From: Azorinus chamasolen
Taxonomy: Eukaryota; Mollusca; Bivalvia; Cardiida; Solecurtidae
Direction of reading: 5' to 3'
Length of the DNA: 64,000 nucleotides
Assembly: GCA_963576725.1 (NCBI GenBank)
Contig: OY755241.1
Location: 620,001 to 684,000, forward strand
Both the position numbers and the translations under genes were made by a program. Shown in pieces: positions 38,401 to 43,930 of the stretch (the stretch's first letter is position 1; the number at the start of each line of letters is the position of its first letter). The notes under the pieces were generated by a model, which worked only from the letters and a program-made list of their open reading frames with translations, was not told the origin of the DNA and ran no database searches.

Positions 38401-38828
38401 GTCATTCATAATTCTTCAGTCTTTCGTATTGAAACACTATATTGCCATCATCTTTTCACAGTGATCCTGAGACCACTGCGCGATTCCTGGCAGTTACTGA
38501 GAACTGTGACGTACACACCTGTAGAAAGGAATGCAAGCCCATAGTCAAAGAGATCAAAGAACACCCTTGTTACCATGGCACCCCCAGGAAATTTCAGGCG
38601 TCTCATCTTCAATATATCGAAGACATTAATACCAAATACAACATGCTGCAATTCTGGTCCGGCTTGGACTCCTGTGATGAAGACTTACTCAGGGATCACC
38701 TTCGAAATGACCTCAACTGGGATGATGATGAAACCAACGACACAAAGTCAGTTAGTCATAGCTGGACACTGATGACGTCAGCACTCGCAATGATGGTGTC
38801 AATTATGACGCGTTTTCAGCTTCTGTAG
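5472..38828 (+). CDS. Temptin-domain / DBH-like copper monooxygenase, ten-exon gene
   Basis: Joined exons: 5472-5485, 19162-19363, 23242-23374, 25578-25856, 26617-26792, 30747-30990, 32438-32534, 33734-33897, 36398-36485, 38462-38828. They total 1764 nt (587 aa plus stop), and every intron is GT-AG with agreeing phase. Order: signal peptide (about 1-22), temptin domain (about 23-117) with loop DSDGDGKTNGME at 82-93, Cu2 monooxygenase N and C domains (about 117-450), Cys-rich tail and hydrophobic C-terminus. Copper ligands by family pattern: H199/H200 and H270 (CuH); H345, H347 and M420 (CuM). Spacings of 70, 75 and 73 residues are close to those of dopamine beta-hydroxylase. Predicted role: secretory-pathway or surface hydroxylase using copper, ascorbate and O2; substrate unknown. 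MOXD1/MOXD2-like is the closest name; the temptin front is not in vertebrate MOXD. Exon 1 is the least certain part. Confidence 0.88.
6133..6499. mobile_element. TIR element with CCTGGGGTGCGTTTTATT ends
   Basis: The left end CCTGGGGTGCGTTTTATT and the right end AATAAAACACACCCAGG are near-inverted. The interior repeats AATCATGATT-like words in both orientations. It is short, non-coding and non-autonomous. The superfamily is not clear. Confidence 0.5.
6975..7000. promoter_or_regulatory. Perfect 26-bp palindrome holding two CRE-type TGACGTCA sites
   Basis: TGACGTCA occurs at 6978-6985 and 6990-6997 inside a perfect 26-bp dyad. The octamer is the full CREB/ATF consensus. It lies in intron 1, about 1.5 kb after the proposed first exon. 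Function is speculative; the palindrome may instead be a MITE remnant. Confidence 0.35.
7906..8250. mobile_element. F2 MITE (inverted copy) with duplicated right end
   Basis: F2 runs from about 7911 (TAACCCTTTCCCTCC) to about 8134 (TATGAGGGAATGAGTT), with the hairpin ATTTGCTCCTATGGAGCAAAT in the middle. The right end plus flank (TTGTAGAGTTGTTAGAATGC...GGGAATGGGTT) is then repeated to 8240. Confidence 0.65.
8584..8698. repeat. 38-bp tandem repeat, three copies, from an F1 hairpin arm
   Basis: The unit CCTATAGAAGCTCTCTGGGC plus AGGGTCTGCTCTGTTTGT is repeated three times. It is one arm of the F1 MITE core. Confidence 0.8.
8769..8892. repeat. 41-bp tandem repeat, three copies, containing an F1 MITE end
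   Basis: Each unit contains TTAACCCTTTACTCCGT, the terminal sequence of F1, plus TATATTACTATATTACATA flank. The last unit continues into a complete F1 copy. Confidence 0.85.
8876..9111 (+). mobile_element. F1 MITE, near-complete piggyBac-like copy
   Basis: TTAACCCTTTACTCCGTTA begins at 8876 and GGAGTAAATGGTTAA ends near 9111. In between are the conserved stretch AAGAAATAATGACATGATG and the hairpin core GCAAACAGAGCAGACCCTGA...TACTCTGTTTAC. TTAA flanks followed by CCC resemble the piggyBac insertion pattern. Confidence 0.7.
9280..9487. mobile_element. F9 MITE, pogo-like
   Basis: It begins CAGTGAAACCCCTCTAAACC and ends GGTTTAGAGGGTTTTTACT, with the hairpin GTCATGCAGAAAGCTCTTC / TAGGAGCTTTCTGCATGAC in the middle. 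CAGTNAAACC ends next to TA fit a Tc1/pogo-type MITE. Other copies: about 22318-22528, 31567-31746, 33950-34158, 34359-34563, 35208-35400, 55473-55675 and 63830-64000. Confidence 0.7.
9488..9987. repeat. MITE fragments and the left half of a split F2 copy
   Basis: F6-like words lie at about 9530-9655. A (CTGT/CCGT) microsatellite lies at about 9827-9852. The left part of an F2 MITE lies at about 9890-9987 (AAACCATTGTGATAAATAGAG, then CTAGTAAATGCTCCTTTTCGG); its right part resumes at about 12916. Confidence 0.6.
9988..12915. mobile_element. Pearl/HINE-like element with central tandem repeats, inserted in F2
   Basis: The left end is the hairpin GCTCACCAGAGCAC AAA GTGCTCAGGGTGAGC, followed by a GTCC/GTCG microsatellite (about 10030-10095). 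Next come about ten units of about 168 bp (signature TATGGCCCTGGGGTCAAAAT), an internal copy of the right end (about 11770-11806), then about seven units of a second type (CTAATGGTCCTCTACTAAGA). The right end is GGTGAGCGATTAAGGGCC followed by ATGGCCCTCTTGTT. No coding frame is present. The layout resembles oyster pearl and HINE (Helentron-related) elements; classification is by architecture only. Confidence 0.7.
12916..13300. repeat. Right half of the split F2 MITE, then unassigned sequence
   Basis: ATTCAAAGAGGTTGGGTCT...GAATGGGTTAA at about 12916-12953 is the remainder of F2. From 12954 to 13300 I see no gene or recognised repeat apart from an F7-like AGGATCCAAACAGTTTA at about 13076. Confidence 0.55.
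13301..13985. repeat. Three abutting TTAA-type MITEs: F6, F2, F1
   Basis: F6 about 13301-13500 (TTAACCCTTTCATTGC...). F2 about 13498-13738, with a full hairpin centred on GCTCCTATAGGAGC. F1 about 13756-13985. They touch end to end, sharing TTAACCC-type junctions. Confidence 0.7.
13986..14929. repeat. Intron 1: MITE fragments and unassigned AT-rich DNA
   Basis: An F11 end (TTTTTGATGGTCGCTTAAGACAG) lies at about 14057. A partial F1 copy lies at about 14462-14610. A short TCTATCTATC run lies near 14745. The rest (14110-14460 and 14611-14929) shows no recognisable feature. Confidence 0.45.
14939..15750 (-). pseudogene. LINE reverse transcriptase C-terminal remnant
   Basis: The pieces VRLFAGETTVYST (around 15721-15732), FNPSKRQVIRATKARVP, LGVDISFYLSWNTHV, TLVRPQLEYTNSLWDPYTKS and DYYKYSLFPLTIVQW follow the normal order of CR1/jockey RT, but in three frames. 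A 38-bp segment is duplicated at 15073-15148. FADD is replaced by FAGE. Confidence 0.8.
16274..17087 (-). pseudogene. LINE endonuclease and linker remnants
   Basis: The reading at 17087-16860 contains FIAAFYRPDKHD and LWFVGDLNSPKM, matching the Y-R-P and G-D-x-N motifs of APE-type endonucleases. The reading at 16600-16274 is the basic linker (RITKDIRRTTRRGNRLYCRH) typical between endonuclease and RT. Frames differ, so the ORF is broken. Confidence 0.7.
17332..17976 (-). pseudogene. LINE ORF start: 2A-like motif and PHD finger, interrupted
   Basis: A hydrophobic run plus DKELNPGL (17835-17812) resembles the D-x-E-x-N-P-G-P 2A signal, but the final proline codon is CTA (Leu). The PHD finger has Q-C-D-A-C-S-T-W-Y-H and SWSCLKC; its first cysteine pair is separated from the rest by a one-base frameshift near 17645. 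A hairpin insertion (arms 17670-17714 and 17763-17808) lies between the two parts. Confidence 0.7.
17938..18352. repeat. Two tandem units of about 282 bp at the LINE 5' end
   Basis: GGTGCTAGGGGCGTGAGCAGT ... AATAAAACCGAGTCTGCAA occurs at about 17941 and again at about 18223. A diverged copy stands alone at about 52093-52480. Read on the LINE strand they precede the 2A/PHD reading frame, so they are probably 5' UTR promoter units. Confidence 0.65.
18353..18716. other. Unassigned low-repeat stretch in intron 1
   Basis: No repeat family matches and no convincing exon was found. A 106-codon minus-strand frame crosses it without recognisable domains. It may be further 5' sequence of the LINE. Confidence 0.3.
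18717..19125. repeat. F1 MITE copies upstream of exon 2
   Basis: A partial F1 copy lies at about 18745-18853. An inverted F1 copy at about 18917-19125 begins TTAACCCTTTTCTCCATG and is cut off about 37 bases before exon 2. Confidence 0.65.
19162..19363 (+). CDS. Exon 2: signal peptide core and first half of temptin domain
   Basis: The acceptor TATCTTTTCAG ends at 19161 and the donor GTACTG starts at 19364; the exon ends in phase 0. It encodes residues 5-72: a leucine/valine hydrophobic core, then YPSYQQRIPNG, PHPCNPNHVW and NYFGLDFA. These resemble the N-terminal part of mollusc temptin (YPSY.. IPNG.. PCNP..W.GVGH.. FGLDF). A truncated F1 MITE ends about 37 bases before the exon. Confidence 0.85.
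19364..19734. repeat. Intron 2 start: (GGAT)n microsatellite and F1 copy
   Basis: GGAT/TGGA repeats lie at about 19419-19477. An inverted F1 copy lies at about 19511-19700 (TGCTTTACTCCATAAATACG...). Confidence 0.65.
19735..20010 (-). mobile_element. tRNA-derived SINE
   Basis: On the minus strand there is an A box TGGTCCAGTGG (19998-19988) and a perfect B box GGTTCGAATCC (19955-19945) with normal spacing. The downstream body includes CCAGGTGTATAAATGGGTACC (complement at about 19860-19881), a stretch I associate with a conserved mollusc SINE domain. The acceptor stem does not pair, so it is not a working tRNA gene. The 3' limit is approximate. Confidence 0.78.
20183..20660. mobile_element. Small pearl/HINE-like element with (CTGT)n and two 180-bp units
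   Basis: The left part has GTGTCACCTGCCGAGAGG, then (CTGT)n at about 20240-20280, then two copies of a unit of about 180 bp (ACTAATCATTATA..CTTTCAAATTTCACATGTG at about 20312 and 20480). It ends at the hairpin GTGTCACCTGCGGGAAGGTGACAC (about 20617-20640). Same plan as the 9988-12915 element. Confidence 0.6.
21134..21755. repeat. 27-bp satellite, about 23 copies
   Basis: The unit TTCATGTTTTATCACACCC TATAGCGG is nearly perfect. The main variants are ATGTTTAATC and GCGGTGCATG / GCGGTTTATG. It lies in intron 2. Confidence 0.95.
21988..22195. mobile_element. F8 MITE, pogo-like, complete
   Basis: It begins CAGTAAAATCTCTCTATAACG and ends CGTTATAGAGAGGTTTTACTG, flanked by TA. The centre is a long hairpin AACGCTCCTATAGGAGCGTT. 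Other copies: about 31990-32193, 55672-55876, a centre-deleted copy about 47862-47990 and a fragment about 2823-3014. Confidence 0.75.
23242..23374 (+). CDS. Exon 3: second half of temptin domain with calcium-loop-like motif
   Basis: The acceptor TATTGTTTCAG ends at 23241 and the donor GTAACT starts at 23375 (phase 1). It encodes residues 73-117, including ELCMMDSDGDGKTNG, MELGDPDCTW and GLSHPG, the temptin family signature. Acidic residues are spaced as in an EF-hand or dockerin-type loop (D82, D84, D86, E93). Calcium binding is inferred. The acceptor sits at the end of a decayed tandem repeat whose units carry the same acceptor-like sequence. Confidence 0.9.
23446..24425. repeat. 22-bp satellite, about 44 copies
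   Basis: The unit GTAATGTCTATACATACGTG TT varies mainly at GTAATG/GGAATG and ACGTG/ACGTT. It starts 72 bases after exon 3. The plus-strand frames seen in it are repeat-derived. Confidence 0.95.
24426..24699. repeat. F10-like (TCGATATCTCGA) fragments
   Basis: GAACTTCGATATCTCGAGC near 24483 and ATATCGAGTTCAACTGTAAG near 24609 are ends of the F10 MITE family (CAGTTGAACTTCGATATCTC type). No gene seen. Confidence 0.5.
24700..25442. repeat. 57-bp satellite, 13 copies, very homogeneous
   Basis: The unit GGTCAAGATAAATTGATCC + AATCAGTGTTTCATGAT(C/A)GACTCCATTCCGTATGAAAG has almost no variation except one C/A site and rare C/T changes. It ends 135 bases before exon 4. Confidence 0.96.
25578..25856 (+). 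CDS. Exon 4: N-terminal copper domain with the HH ligand pair
   Basis: The acceptor TTTTACCCCAG ends at 25577 and the donor GTAGGT starts at 25857 (phase 1 to phase 1). It encodes residues 117-210: a Cys-rich entry segment, TYMCMGFEFP (the family's T.Y.C..F..P element), then MHHIVVYGC with H199/H200, the histidine pair of the CuH site. Cysteine positions follow the Cu2_monooxygen N-domain pattern. Confidence 0.93.
25857..26616. repeat. Intron 4: unassigned DNA and an F3 MITE
   Basis: F3 copy at about 26285-26514 (TAACCCATTTGCGCCCAGTG...GGAGCAAATGGGTTAA) with hairpin GACGCCGCATGATGCGATGTC. An F11 end lies near 26557. The 25857-26280 part shows only a pogo-like arm at about 26225-26285. Confidence 0.6.
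26617..26792 (+). CDS. Exon 5: remainder of copper monooxygenase N-domain
   Basis: The acceptor CTATTTCAG ends at 26616 and the donor GTAGGG starts at 26793 (phase 1 to phase 0). It encodes residues 210-268, including the NCFMSGKEGC cysteine pair, the GLWGVGLLGQCFHEDAGF segment that corresponds to the WAPG...P.EAG region of DBH/PHM, and the strand GYKWAVIE that leads into the next ligand. Confidence 0.9.
26883..27878. mobile_element. hAT-like non-autonomous element with about 300-bp terminal inverted repeats
   Basis: The left end CACATGGGTCTCGACCGC and the right end GCGGTCCAGACCCCTGTG are inverted. The arms remain alignable for about 300 bases each (26883-27195 and 27565-27878). An 8-bp duplication ACTGGAAG flanks both ends (26875-26882 and 27879-27886). 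Eight-base duplications and CA(C/G)..GG ends fit hAT. The centre is non-coding. It lies in intron 5, 90 bases after exon 5. Confidence 0.78.
28046..29344 (+). mobile_element. F1 MITE split by transposon B
   Basis: The left part is 28046-28133 (TAACCCTTTATTCAATGAATG...CTGTATAATC) and the right part about 29189-29344 (GTATAATCATATC...GGAGCAAAGGGTTAA). Removing the insert and one GTATAATC restores a normal F1 sequence, so it serves as an empty-site reference. Confidence 0.75.
28134..29196. mobile_element. Transposon B with inverted subterminal arrays of CATTTCGCTACC
   Basis: The left end carries six copies of (CA)TTTCGCTAC(C) at about 28149-28243; the right end carries about five inverse copies at about 29104-29184. 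The ends are GGTTGTCAGACG and CGTCCGTAAACC. GTATAATC flanks the insertion as an 8-bp duplication (left about 28131-28138, right about 29195-29202; limits shift by a few bases with alignment). An F6-like MITE sits inside at about 28766-28890. It resembles transposon A in plan. Confidence 0.75.
29345..30148. repeat. F11, F4, F1 and F6 MITEs in intron 5
   Basis: F11 fragment about 29377-29457. F4 about 29458-29705 (TTAACCCTTCGCTTGC...AAGAGAAGGGTTA), with hairpin AGACAGCTCCTGCAGAAGCTGTCT. F1 inverted about 29701-29938. F6 about 29937-30148, interrupted by the next element. Confidence 0.7.
30149..30510. mobile_element. F13 pogo-like MITE inserted in F6
   Basis: The ends are CAGTGCTCCCTCTCTACAACG and CGTTGTAGGGAGGGAGCACTG. 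The centre is a long palindrome (about 30293-30396) built on CAAACCCTATGTTGTGACC and GGTCACAACATAGGGTTTG. F6 sequence resumes at 30511 (ATATGAAGGAAATGGTTAA). Confidence 0.72.
30747..30990 (+). CDS. Exon 6: third CuH ligand and HxH of the CuM site
   Basis: The acceptor TTACCTCTAG ends at 30746 and the donor GTGAGG starts at 30991 (phase 0 to phase 1). It encodes residues 269-350. MHWNNP supplies H270, the equivalent of the histidine in the DBH H-Y-x-N-P motif. DSSGM, NAGI and the EIPPGEE stretch match the linker and C-domain start. NHMHYLG supplies H345 and H347. Confidence 0.93.
30991..32437. repeat. Intron 6: F1, F9, 40-bp tandem repeat, F11, F8
   Basis: F1 pieces about 31130-31270 and 31290-31450. 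F9 about 31567-31746, with a shortened centre. A 40-bp tandem repeat, three copies, about 31737-31857. F11 about 31850-31990. F8 about 31990-32193, with centre AACGCTCCTATAGGAGCGTT. F11 end about 32208-32240. Confidence 0.7.
31737..31857. repeat. 40-bp tandem repeat, three copies, seeded at an F9 end
   Basis: The unit TTACTGTACCTATATTCATC + AACCCTGCCCTGAGCTGCCA starts with TTACTGTA, the terminal bases of the adjacent F9 element. Confidence 0.85.
32438..32534 (+). CDS. Exon 7: copper monooxygenase C-domain segment
   Basis: The acceptor ATATACAG ends at 32437 and the donor GTAAGT starts at 32535 (phase 1 to phase 2). It encodes residues 350-382, including NIAYDPVYNYDRPVFH, matching the family segment just before the PGD motif. 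It is open only in the frame demanded by its neighbours, which supports the splice model. Confidence 0.88.
32535..33733. repeat. Intron 7: F1, F7 and F9 MITEs
   Basis: F1 about 32592-32828 (complete, ends GGTAAGGGTTAA). F7-like about 32832-33015. F9 about 33350-33550. An F7 core with GGATCCTGATGAGATGCCG at about 33576-33640. Confidence 0.65.
33734..33897 (+). CDS. Exon 8: C-domain with PGDEL and the methionine copper ligand
   Basis: The acceptor TCTATTTCAG ends at 33733 and the donor GTACGT starts at 33898 (phase 2 to phase 1). It encodes residues 382-437. VNPGDELELQCHF matches the family P-G-D-x-L...C element, and STEMCYAFLMYYP contains M420, the sulfur ligand of the CuM site, in the usual E-M-C setting. 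Confidence 0.93.
33898..36397. repeat. Intron 8: F9 copies, F7, F12, 22-bp satellite, F6
   Basis: F9 copies about 33950-34158, 34359-34563 and 35208-35400. A TG-rich unassigned stretch 34163-34350. F7-like pieces about 34640-34890. F12 about 34905-35105. The 22-bp satellite is listed separately. F6 about 36107-36325 is complete, with both TTAACCC ends. Confidence 0.68.
35678..36104. repeat. 22-bp satellite GATACACGAATACCCCTCCTTT, about 19 copies
   Basis: Near-perfect units; two carry CCACC instead of CCTCC and three have an extra T (23 bp). The extra bases shift frame, so the long frames read from it are chance. Confidence 0.95.
36398..36485 (+). CDS. Exon 9: Cys-rich segment after the catalytic core
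   Basis: The acceptor TGTTCCAG ends at 36397 and the donor GTAACG starts at 36486 (phase 1 to phase 2, 88 nt). It encodes residues 437-466, with DVDICAQEQP and IKGCDFNKLY. The two cysteines are in the region where MOXD proteins carry extra disulfides. Confidence 0.82.
36486..37869. repeat. Intron 9, first part: F9, F10, F11
   Basis: F9-like about 36510-36720. F10 about 37002-37317 (CAGTTGAACTTCTATATCTC...GATATCGAAGTTCAATTG) with centre AAAGCTCCTGTAGGAGCTTT. F11 about 37493-37690. The 36720-37000 part repeats ATTATCACACATT words without a clear element. Confidence 0.6.
37870..38290. mobile_element. Pearl/HINE-like element with AGCTCCAC...GTGGAGCG ends
   Basis: The left hairpin is AGCTCCACATTTTCAAAAAG + TGGAGCT, then a CGTCGTCGTCGG run, then two diverged copies of a unit of about 160 bp (CACAAAGGGAACCCATTTCACAAGG and CAAGGGGATCCATTTCACAAGG). 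The right end is GTGGAGCGCGCTGTC + TCCGGACAACTCTTTG. It parallels the 9988-12915 element base plan for base plan. Confidence 0.65.
38462..38828 (+). CDS. Exon 10: C-terminal tail and stop
   Basis: The acceptor TCTTTTCACAG ends at 38461; the stop TAG is at 38826-38828. It encodes residues 466-587: a Cys-rich stretch (NCDVHTCRKECKP, HPCYHG, SGLDSCDE), an acidic linker (NWDDDETND) and a short hydrophobic end (WTLMTSALAMMVSIM followed by TRFQLL). The tail is compatible with a GPI-anchor signal or a weak membrane anchor, which would place the enzyme on the cell surface; this is inference. Confidence 0.88.
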
Positions 38829-38998
38829 GAAGACTTTATCCGTGGTTGGAGACGCATTTGCAAACAGAGTACACCCAGATCAGACAGCTCTTGCAGCCGT
38901 TTTATCGTGGTCTGCTCTGTTAGCCTATGAATTATAGTTGTAAAGCTGATTGTAGTTTCCGCCATGGTAAAATTTAATCCCTTTGTACAGAGTGTCAT

Positions 38999-39004
38999 AA
39001 TAAA
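38999..39004 (+). terminator. Possible polyadenylation signal AATAAA
   Basis: AATAAA lies 171 bases after the stop codon, just past an F1 MITE core (about 38855-38990) and just before a CAGTAGAACC MITE end. It is the first canonical signal downstream. It may be fortuitous in AT-rich DNA. Confidence 0.35.
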
Positions 39005-40436
39005 TACAGTAGAACCCCTCTAATGCGACCACTTAATGAATAAACATGGGTGTCGTTATAAGCAGGTGGTTGCTAATGCATTACTTTTGCCCTGCGGTAC
39101 TTTTGCGCTGCATTAAGCTACCACCTGCCTTTACCACCCAGAATTATACGTCTTTTAGGTGGTCGCATTAGAGGGGTTTTACTGTATGTTGCTAAATACT
39201 GTTCATACTTGCATGAACATTCATCAGATGCAAGGTCAATGTGAAATGTCCAGTGAGTGGTCACAACATAGGGCTTGGTGGAGAAATTAAGGAGTTATTC
39301 TTTAAGGGGCCTTATTTACACATTTTATTTATTCGTCTGTCTGAATAAAACCAAATATTACATGTAGACATTTTGGCAGGTCGGTGTACAGATGTTTGCA
39401 CTACTACATAATTGCTTTGACATTATTTTCAAATATTTGATATTTTATATAAAATCAATATGTTATGATTCTATCAGATTTATTATATTATATCTAAACA
39501 TTAGGCCAATGAGCGCCGTACATCTGTAAACAGTGTAGACCCAGATCAAAGGGTTCCTAGAGGAGTCATCTGGTAAGAGTCTGCACTGTTTGACATTTAA
39601 AATTGCCCTTGCAAAGTATACCCTTTCATACCGAATGGACTCTATATTTATGGACCATTCCACTCAGAAAGTTCAGCTTTCAAAAGGTTAAAACTGTTGA
39701 ACCCATTCCCTAATAGGCTATTTTAGAACCATTACCTCATAGGCTATTTTAGTGTTTAGAGCCTACCTGAATGAATAAATAACAAGGAGCGTGTACTAGA
39801 AAACAGGGAATTGTTAGAATTGTGTAGTTTTCAAACCATTGTGATAAATAGAGCATTAGCTCCGTAGTATTTGCCACAATGGATTCAGAGAGTGTCTTTT
39901 ACAGAGGCGTCAAAATGTGTCAATATGAGGGAATAGGTCAAAACAAATTTGTGATAAACTTACAGACTGGCTCCTGATCAAATTGTCTGACACTGAACGT
40001 GCATCGACATATAATAATACGCAGTAACTAAAAATGAATACAAACAAACTGTTTATAGACAAATTTATTTCTGTAGTTTTATTCAGCACCATTAAGCACA
40101 TTTCAAAAAGGTGCTTTCATTTCTTCCTCTTGTCAAAAGAACTAGAGTCACGACAAAGAAGTGTCGATATGGAAGTCTATTTACTTACCCTTTACTCAAT
40201 AAACACGCCTTTCTACAGTCATGTTTTACAAACAAAACAGACCCTTATCTAACGGCTCCTTCAAGAGCCATCTAACCTGTGTCTACTCTGTTTGCTTATA
40301 AAATAATATGTATTTAATACTACAGTTTCTTCTATGGTCAAAAGTTCAATGAGCCATTATAAAAACAATCTAATTAATATTTATGATGTCATTTTTTCTT
40401 ATATGAATATTCATGGAGTAAAGAGTTAAACGTCAG

Positions 40437-40758
40437 GAAACAACAGTCGACAGCTTCAGTACAATGGATAAGATCCAGATGATACAACAGTCGACAGTTT
40501 CAGTACAATGGATAAGAAGATCCAGATGATACAACAGTCGACAGCTTCAGTACAATGGATAAGATCCAGATGATACAACAGTCGACAGCTTCAGTACAAT
40601 GGATAAGATCCAGATGATACAACAGTCGACAGCTTCAGTACAATGGATAAGAAGATCCAGATGATACAACAGTCGACAGCTTCAGTACAATGGATAAGAT
40701 CCAGATGATACAACAGTCGACAGCTTCAGTACAATGGATAAGATCCAGATGATACAAC
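40437..40758. repeat. 44/47-bp tandem repeat, seven copies
   Basis: The unit ACAACAGTCGACAGCTTCAG + TACAATGGATAAGATCCAGATGAT occurs with or without a 3-bp AAG insertion. It begins shortly after an F1 end (GAGTAAAGAGTTAA). Confidence 0.92.
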
Positions 40759-42592
40759 GTCTCATCAGGTTCCACACAGTGTAACTCTTTACTCCATAAA
40801 TACACCATTGCAAACAGGGTAGACCCAGATCAGACGGCTCCTGTAGGAGCGGTCTGATCAGGATCTACTCTGTTTGCTTATGCTATAATATAGATATCAT
40901 TTTACAGTTTCTTTCAATGCCAAAATGTCCTGTGCTCATATGCTATTACAACAATTTATCTAATTGATATTAATGATGTCATCATTTCCTGCATGAATAT
41001 TCATGGAGTAAAGGGTTAACATTCAAATTTTGGTTTGAAAATGAAATGGAAGAAATATGAACGTTTAGATTTATACACAAAATAGATTTATGTCACACAT
41101 TTTCTATTTGTCTTTCTTACATGTACATCAGTCGCATCTTTGTCAGCCGTTATTAAATGTACATGTATATAGCTACATGTATATAAATCATATATTTGTC
41201 GTGCTTATATTAGACATACATGTATACAGATATACCAGGCATATCCAGACCAGCTGGACAGAGCGAGCGCTAACAAACATCAATTCCCTTCCGAAAAACA
41301 TATATTTGGAAATACATTTGAACTTCGATATCTTGAACTCGGATAACTCGTACTAAAAGTTCAGTCCATTCAAAACTTACAATACAGAATTGCTCTAAAC
41401 GGCATCGCTACATATATCTAGAAACACATGTGACAGCTTAATACAGGTCTAAAGAAATGCTGAAAGCTCCTACAGACGCTCTCAGCATTACTTTAGACCT
41501 GTATTAAGCTGTGAACTCGAGAAATTATTTAGATCTGAAAACGGATAACTCGTACTTCTGTTATCTCTAACTAATTTGTATAGTCCCTTGAAGTTCGAAA
41601 TATGGAAGGTCAACTATAATCTGAAAGTATTTGAATACTGATTATTCTAAGCTGAATGTCGTATCAACATTTAACACTTTACTACATGAATATTCATGTA
41701 AGACTTAATGACATCATAAATATTAATTAGATTAATTGTTATGATAGCACATGGACACGGGAAGTTCCGGTCATGGTAGAAACTGTAAAAATATCATAAA
41801 CAAACAGAACAGATCTTGATCAGATGGCTCCTATAGCAACCATGTGATCTGGGTTTACTCTGTTTGCAAAGGTGTAGAAAGGCGTATATATGGAGTAATA
41901 ATTGAATAACTGAAGAGTACATTCAGAATAAAATAAAATTTTCTGCTGTATTTTGAATGACAAACAGTACAGCCCCTGTACTGATTAGAGGACTCCTCTA
42001 GGAGCCATCTGATATTGGTCTACATTGTCTGACAATGTCAGAATACTCTTCCCCAGTATTCAAAGTGTTAATATCACCATATCCTACATACATGCTACAC
42101 AAGCTCACAAAATCTCAAAAGTATGTGTAACGCTCGTACTATTATCATATCAGCTAATAAATCCTCGTGAAACAATTATTTCTTAAATGAATATTTATCA
42201 AGCAAATGATTAACAGCACATTAATCCATTAATTTAACCCTTTCACCTCCAATGTCGCCTGAATGCACCGCGACAAATAGTGCAGTCCCAAATCAGACGC
42301 CGCCTTTTCAAGGCGGTGTCTGATCAGAGACTTCACTGTTCGTCTCATTCTCTATTTCTATATCTGTTCTTTATTCCTTTTGAATTTTACATTTATTTAT
42401 CTCATTTCCTTATTGTACCGAATTATTTGACAAAATTGGATTGCAGACAACAATTAGAAATGTGGCACCGAAAGGGTTAACTAGAGTATTTTGAATGATA
42501 AACATTGCAGACCATATCAGGATGCTCCTATTGGAATCCTCTAATTTGGACGACACTTTATGCAAATTCCAATTGAGACTTTTTCTAAATTA

Positions 42593-42817
42593 ACCCATTT
42601 GCTGTCAGTGGATTCGTCCATGCTTATAAATTGGATCAGTATATCTTTTATCTAAGGGATGTCTGGTCTAAATTTTCATTTTTGTTTTGTTTGATATTGA
42701 ATTTCCTATTAGCAAACAGTGTAGACTCTGATCAGACGCCGCATTATGCGGCGTCTGATCAGAGTCTACACTGTTTGCCTACGTCCCATATATGGGATCG
42801 TGGGAGCAAATGGGTTA
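42593..42817. mobile_element. F3 MITE, complete reference copy
   Basis: TTAACCCATTTGCTGTCAGTG at the left and GGAGCAAATGGGTTAA at the right are inverted. The centre is a perfect hairpin of GTAGACTCTGATCAGACG arms with an ACGCCGCATTATGCGGCGT core. Confidence 0.72.
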
Positions 42818-43852
42818 AACATTACCTAACAGAGACAAATGTTCTACACATTTACAAACATAGTATAGCAATATCAGACAGCAATATCAGACAGCTCGTG
42901 TAGGAGTCGTCTGTTGAGAGTCTAACTTGTGTTTGCTTATTAGATATATGCATGTAGATCTGATTCTATAGTACCTGCAGCGGCCAAACTGACTCAAACA
43001 TCACCTTGATCATAATGCAAATATTAAATTTCAGCTAATTAATATTCATAGTCATTATTTCTTACATGAATATTCATTGGTCAAAGTGTAACGTATAAAT
43101 ACAGATATCCCGTTTAACTGCTGTAAGTGTTAATTTATATATAAAAATACAAAATAAAAGAACATGTTTATAATGTACAATATTCGACTGTGATTAAAGT
43201 TCGAACATTGTTGAGATTGAGATTCAAATTGAACAATCACACCAAGAAACTACTAATCAGATATATGCAGTAGAACCTTCTTAAGCAGCCGTTCATTTAT
43301 TGAACAGTTACGCCTTTAAAAGCAGGTGGTTGCTTACTTCAGGGCAAAAGTAATGTAGTAAGCTCCTGCAGGATCTTTCTGCATTACTTGTGACCGGCAT
43401 TAAGCTACAACCTGCCTTACAGGCCATACTTATATTTCTTTTTGATGGCAGCATAAAACAGCTTCTACTGAATATCATTTCATAAACAGACAGCGCAGAA
43501 CTGATCAAACAGCTCCTACGTTAGTTATCTCACCTGGGTCGTCTTCGCTTGTAAAGGAGGCAAAAGGCATCTCTATCAGGCAAAGGGTTAACCCATTCTC
43601 TCCTACTGACGCCTTTTGACGCCTCTGTAAAAGTCAGTGTTTGAAAACATTGTGATAAAGAAAGCATTTGCTCCATAGGAGCAAATGCTCTATTTATCAC
43701 AATGGTTTCAAAACTATACAATTCTAAAATATTTCCTTTTTTTAGTAAATACTCCTTTTCGGTAGATTTATTCAAACAGTTTGGGTCTAAAAATATAATC
43801 TAGGCGGGAATTAGTGAAATTGGCACTTAAATACGACTACTGTAGAACCAAA

Positions 43853-43930
43853 TTGAAACACATATCAACAATTAAAATTGAAACACATATCAACAATTAA
43901 CATTGAAACACATATCAACAATTACAATCT
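43853..43930. repeat. 25-bp tandem repeat, three copies
   Basis: ATTGAAACACATATCAACAA + TTAAA is repeated three times. Confidence 0.85.
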
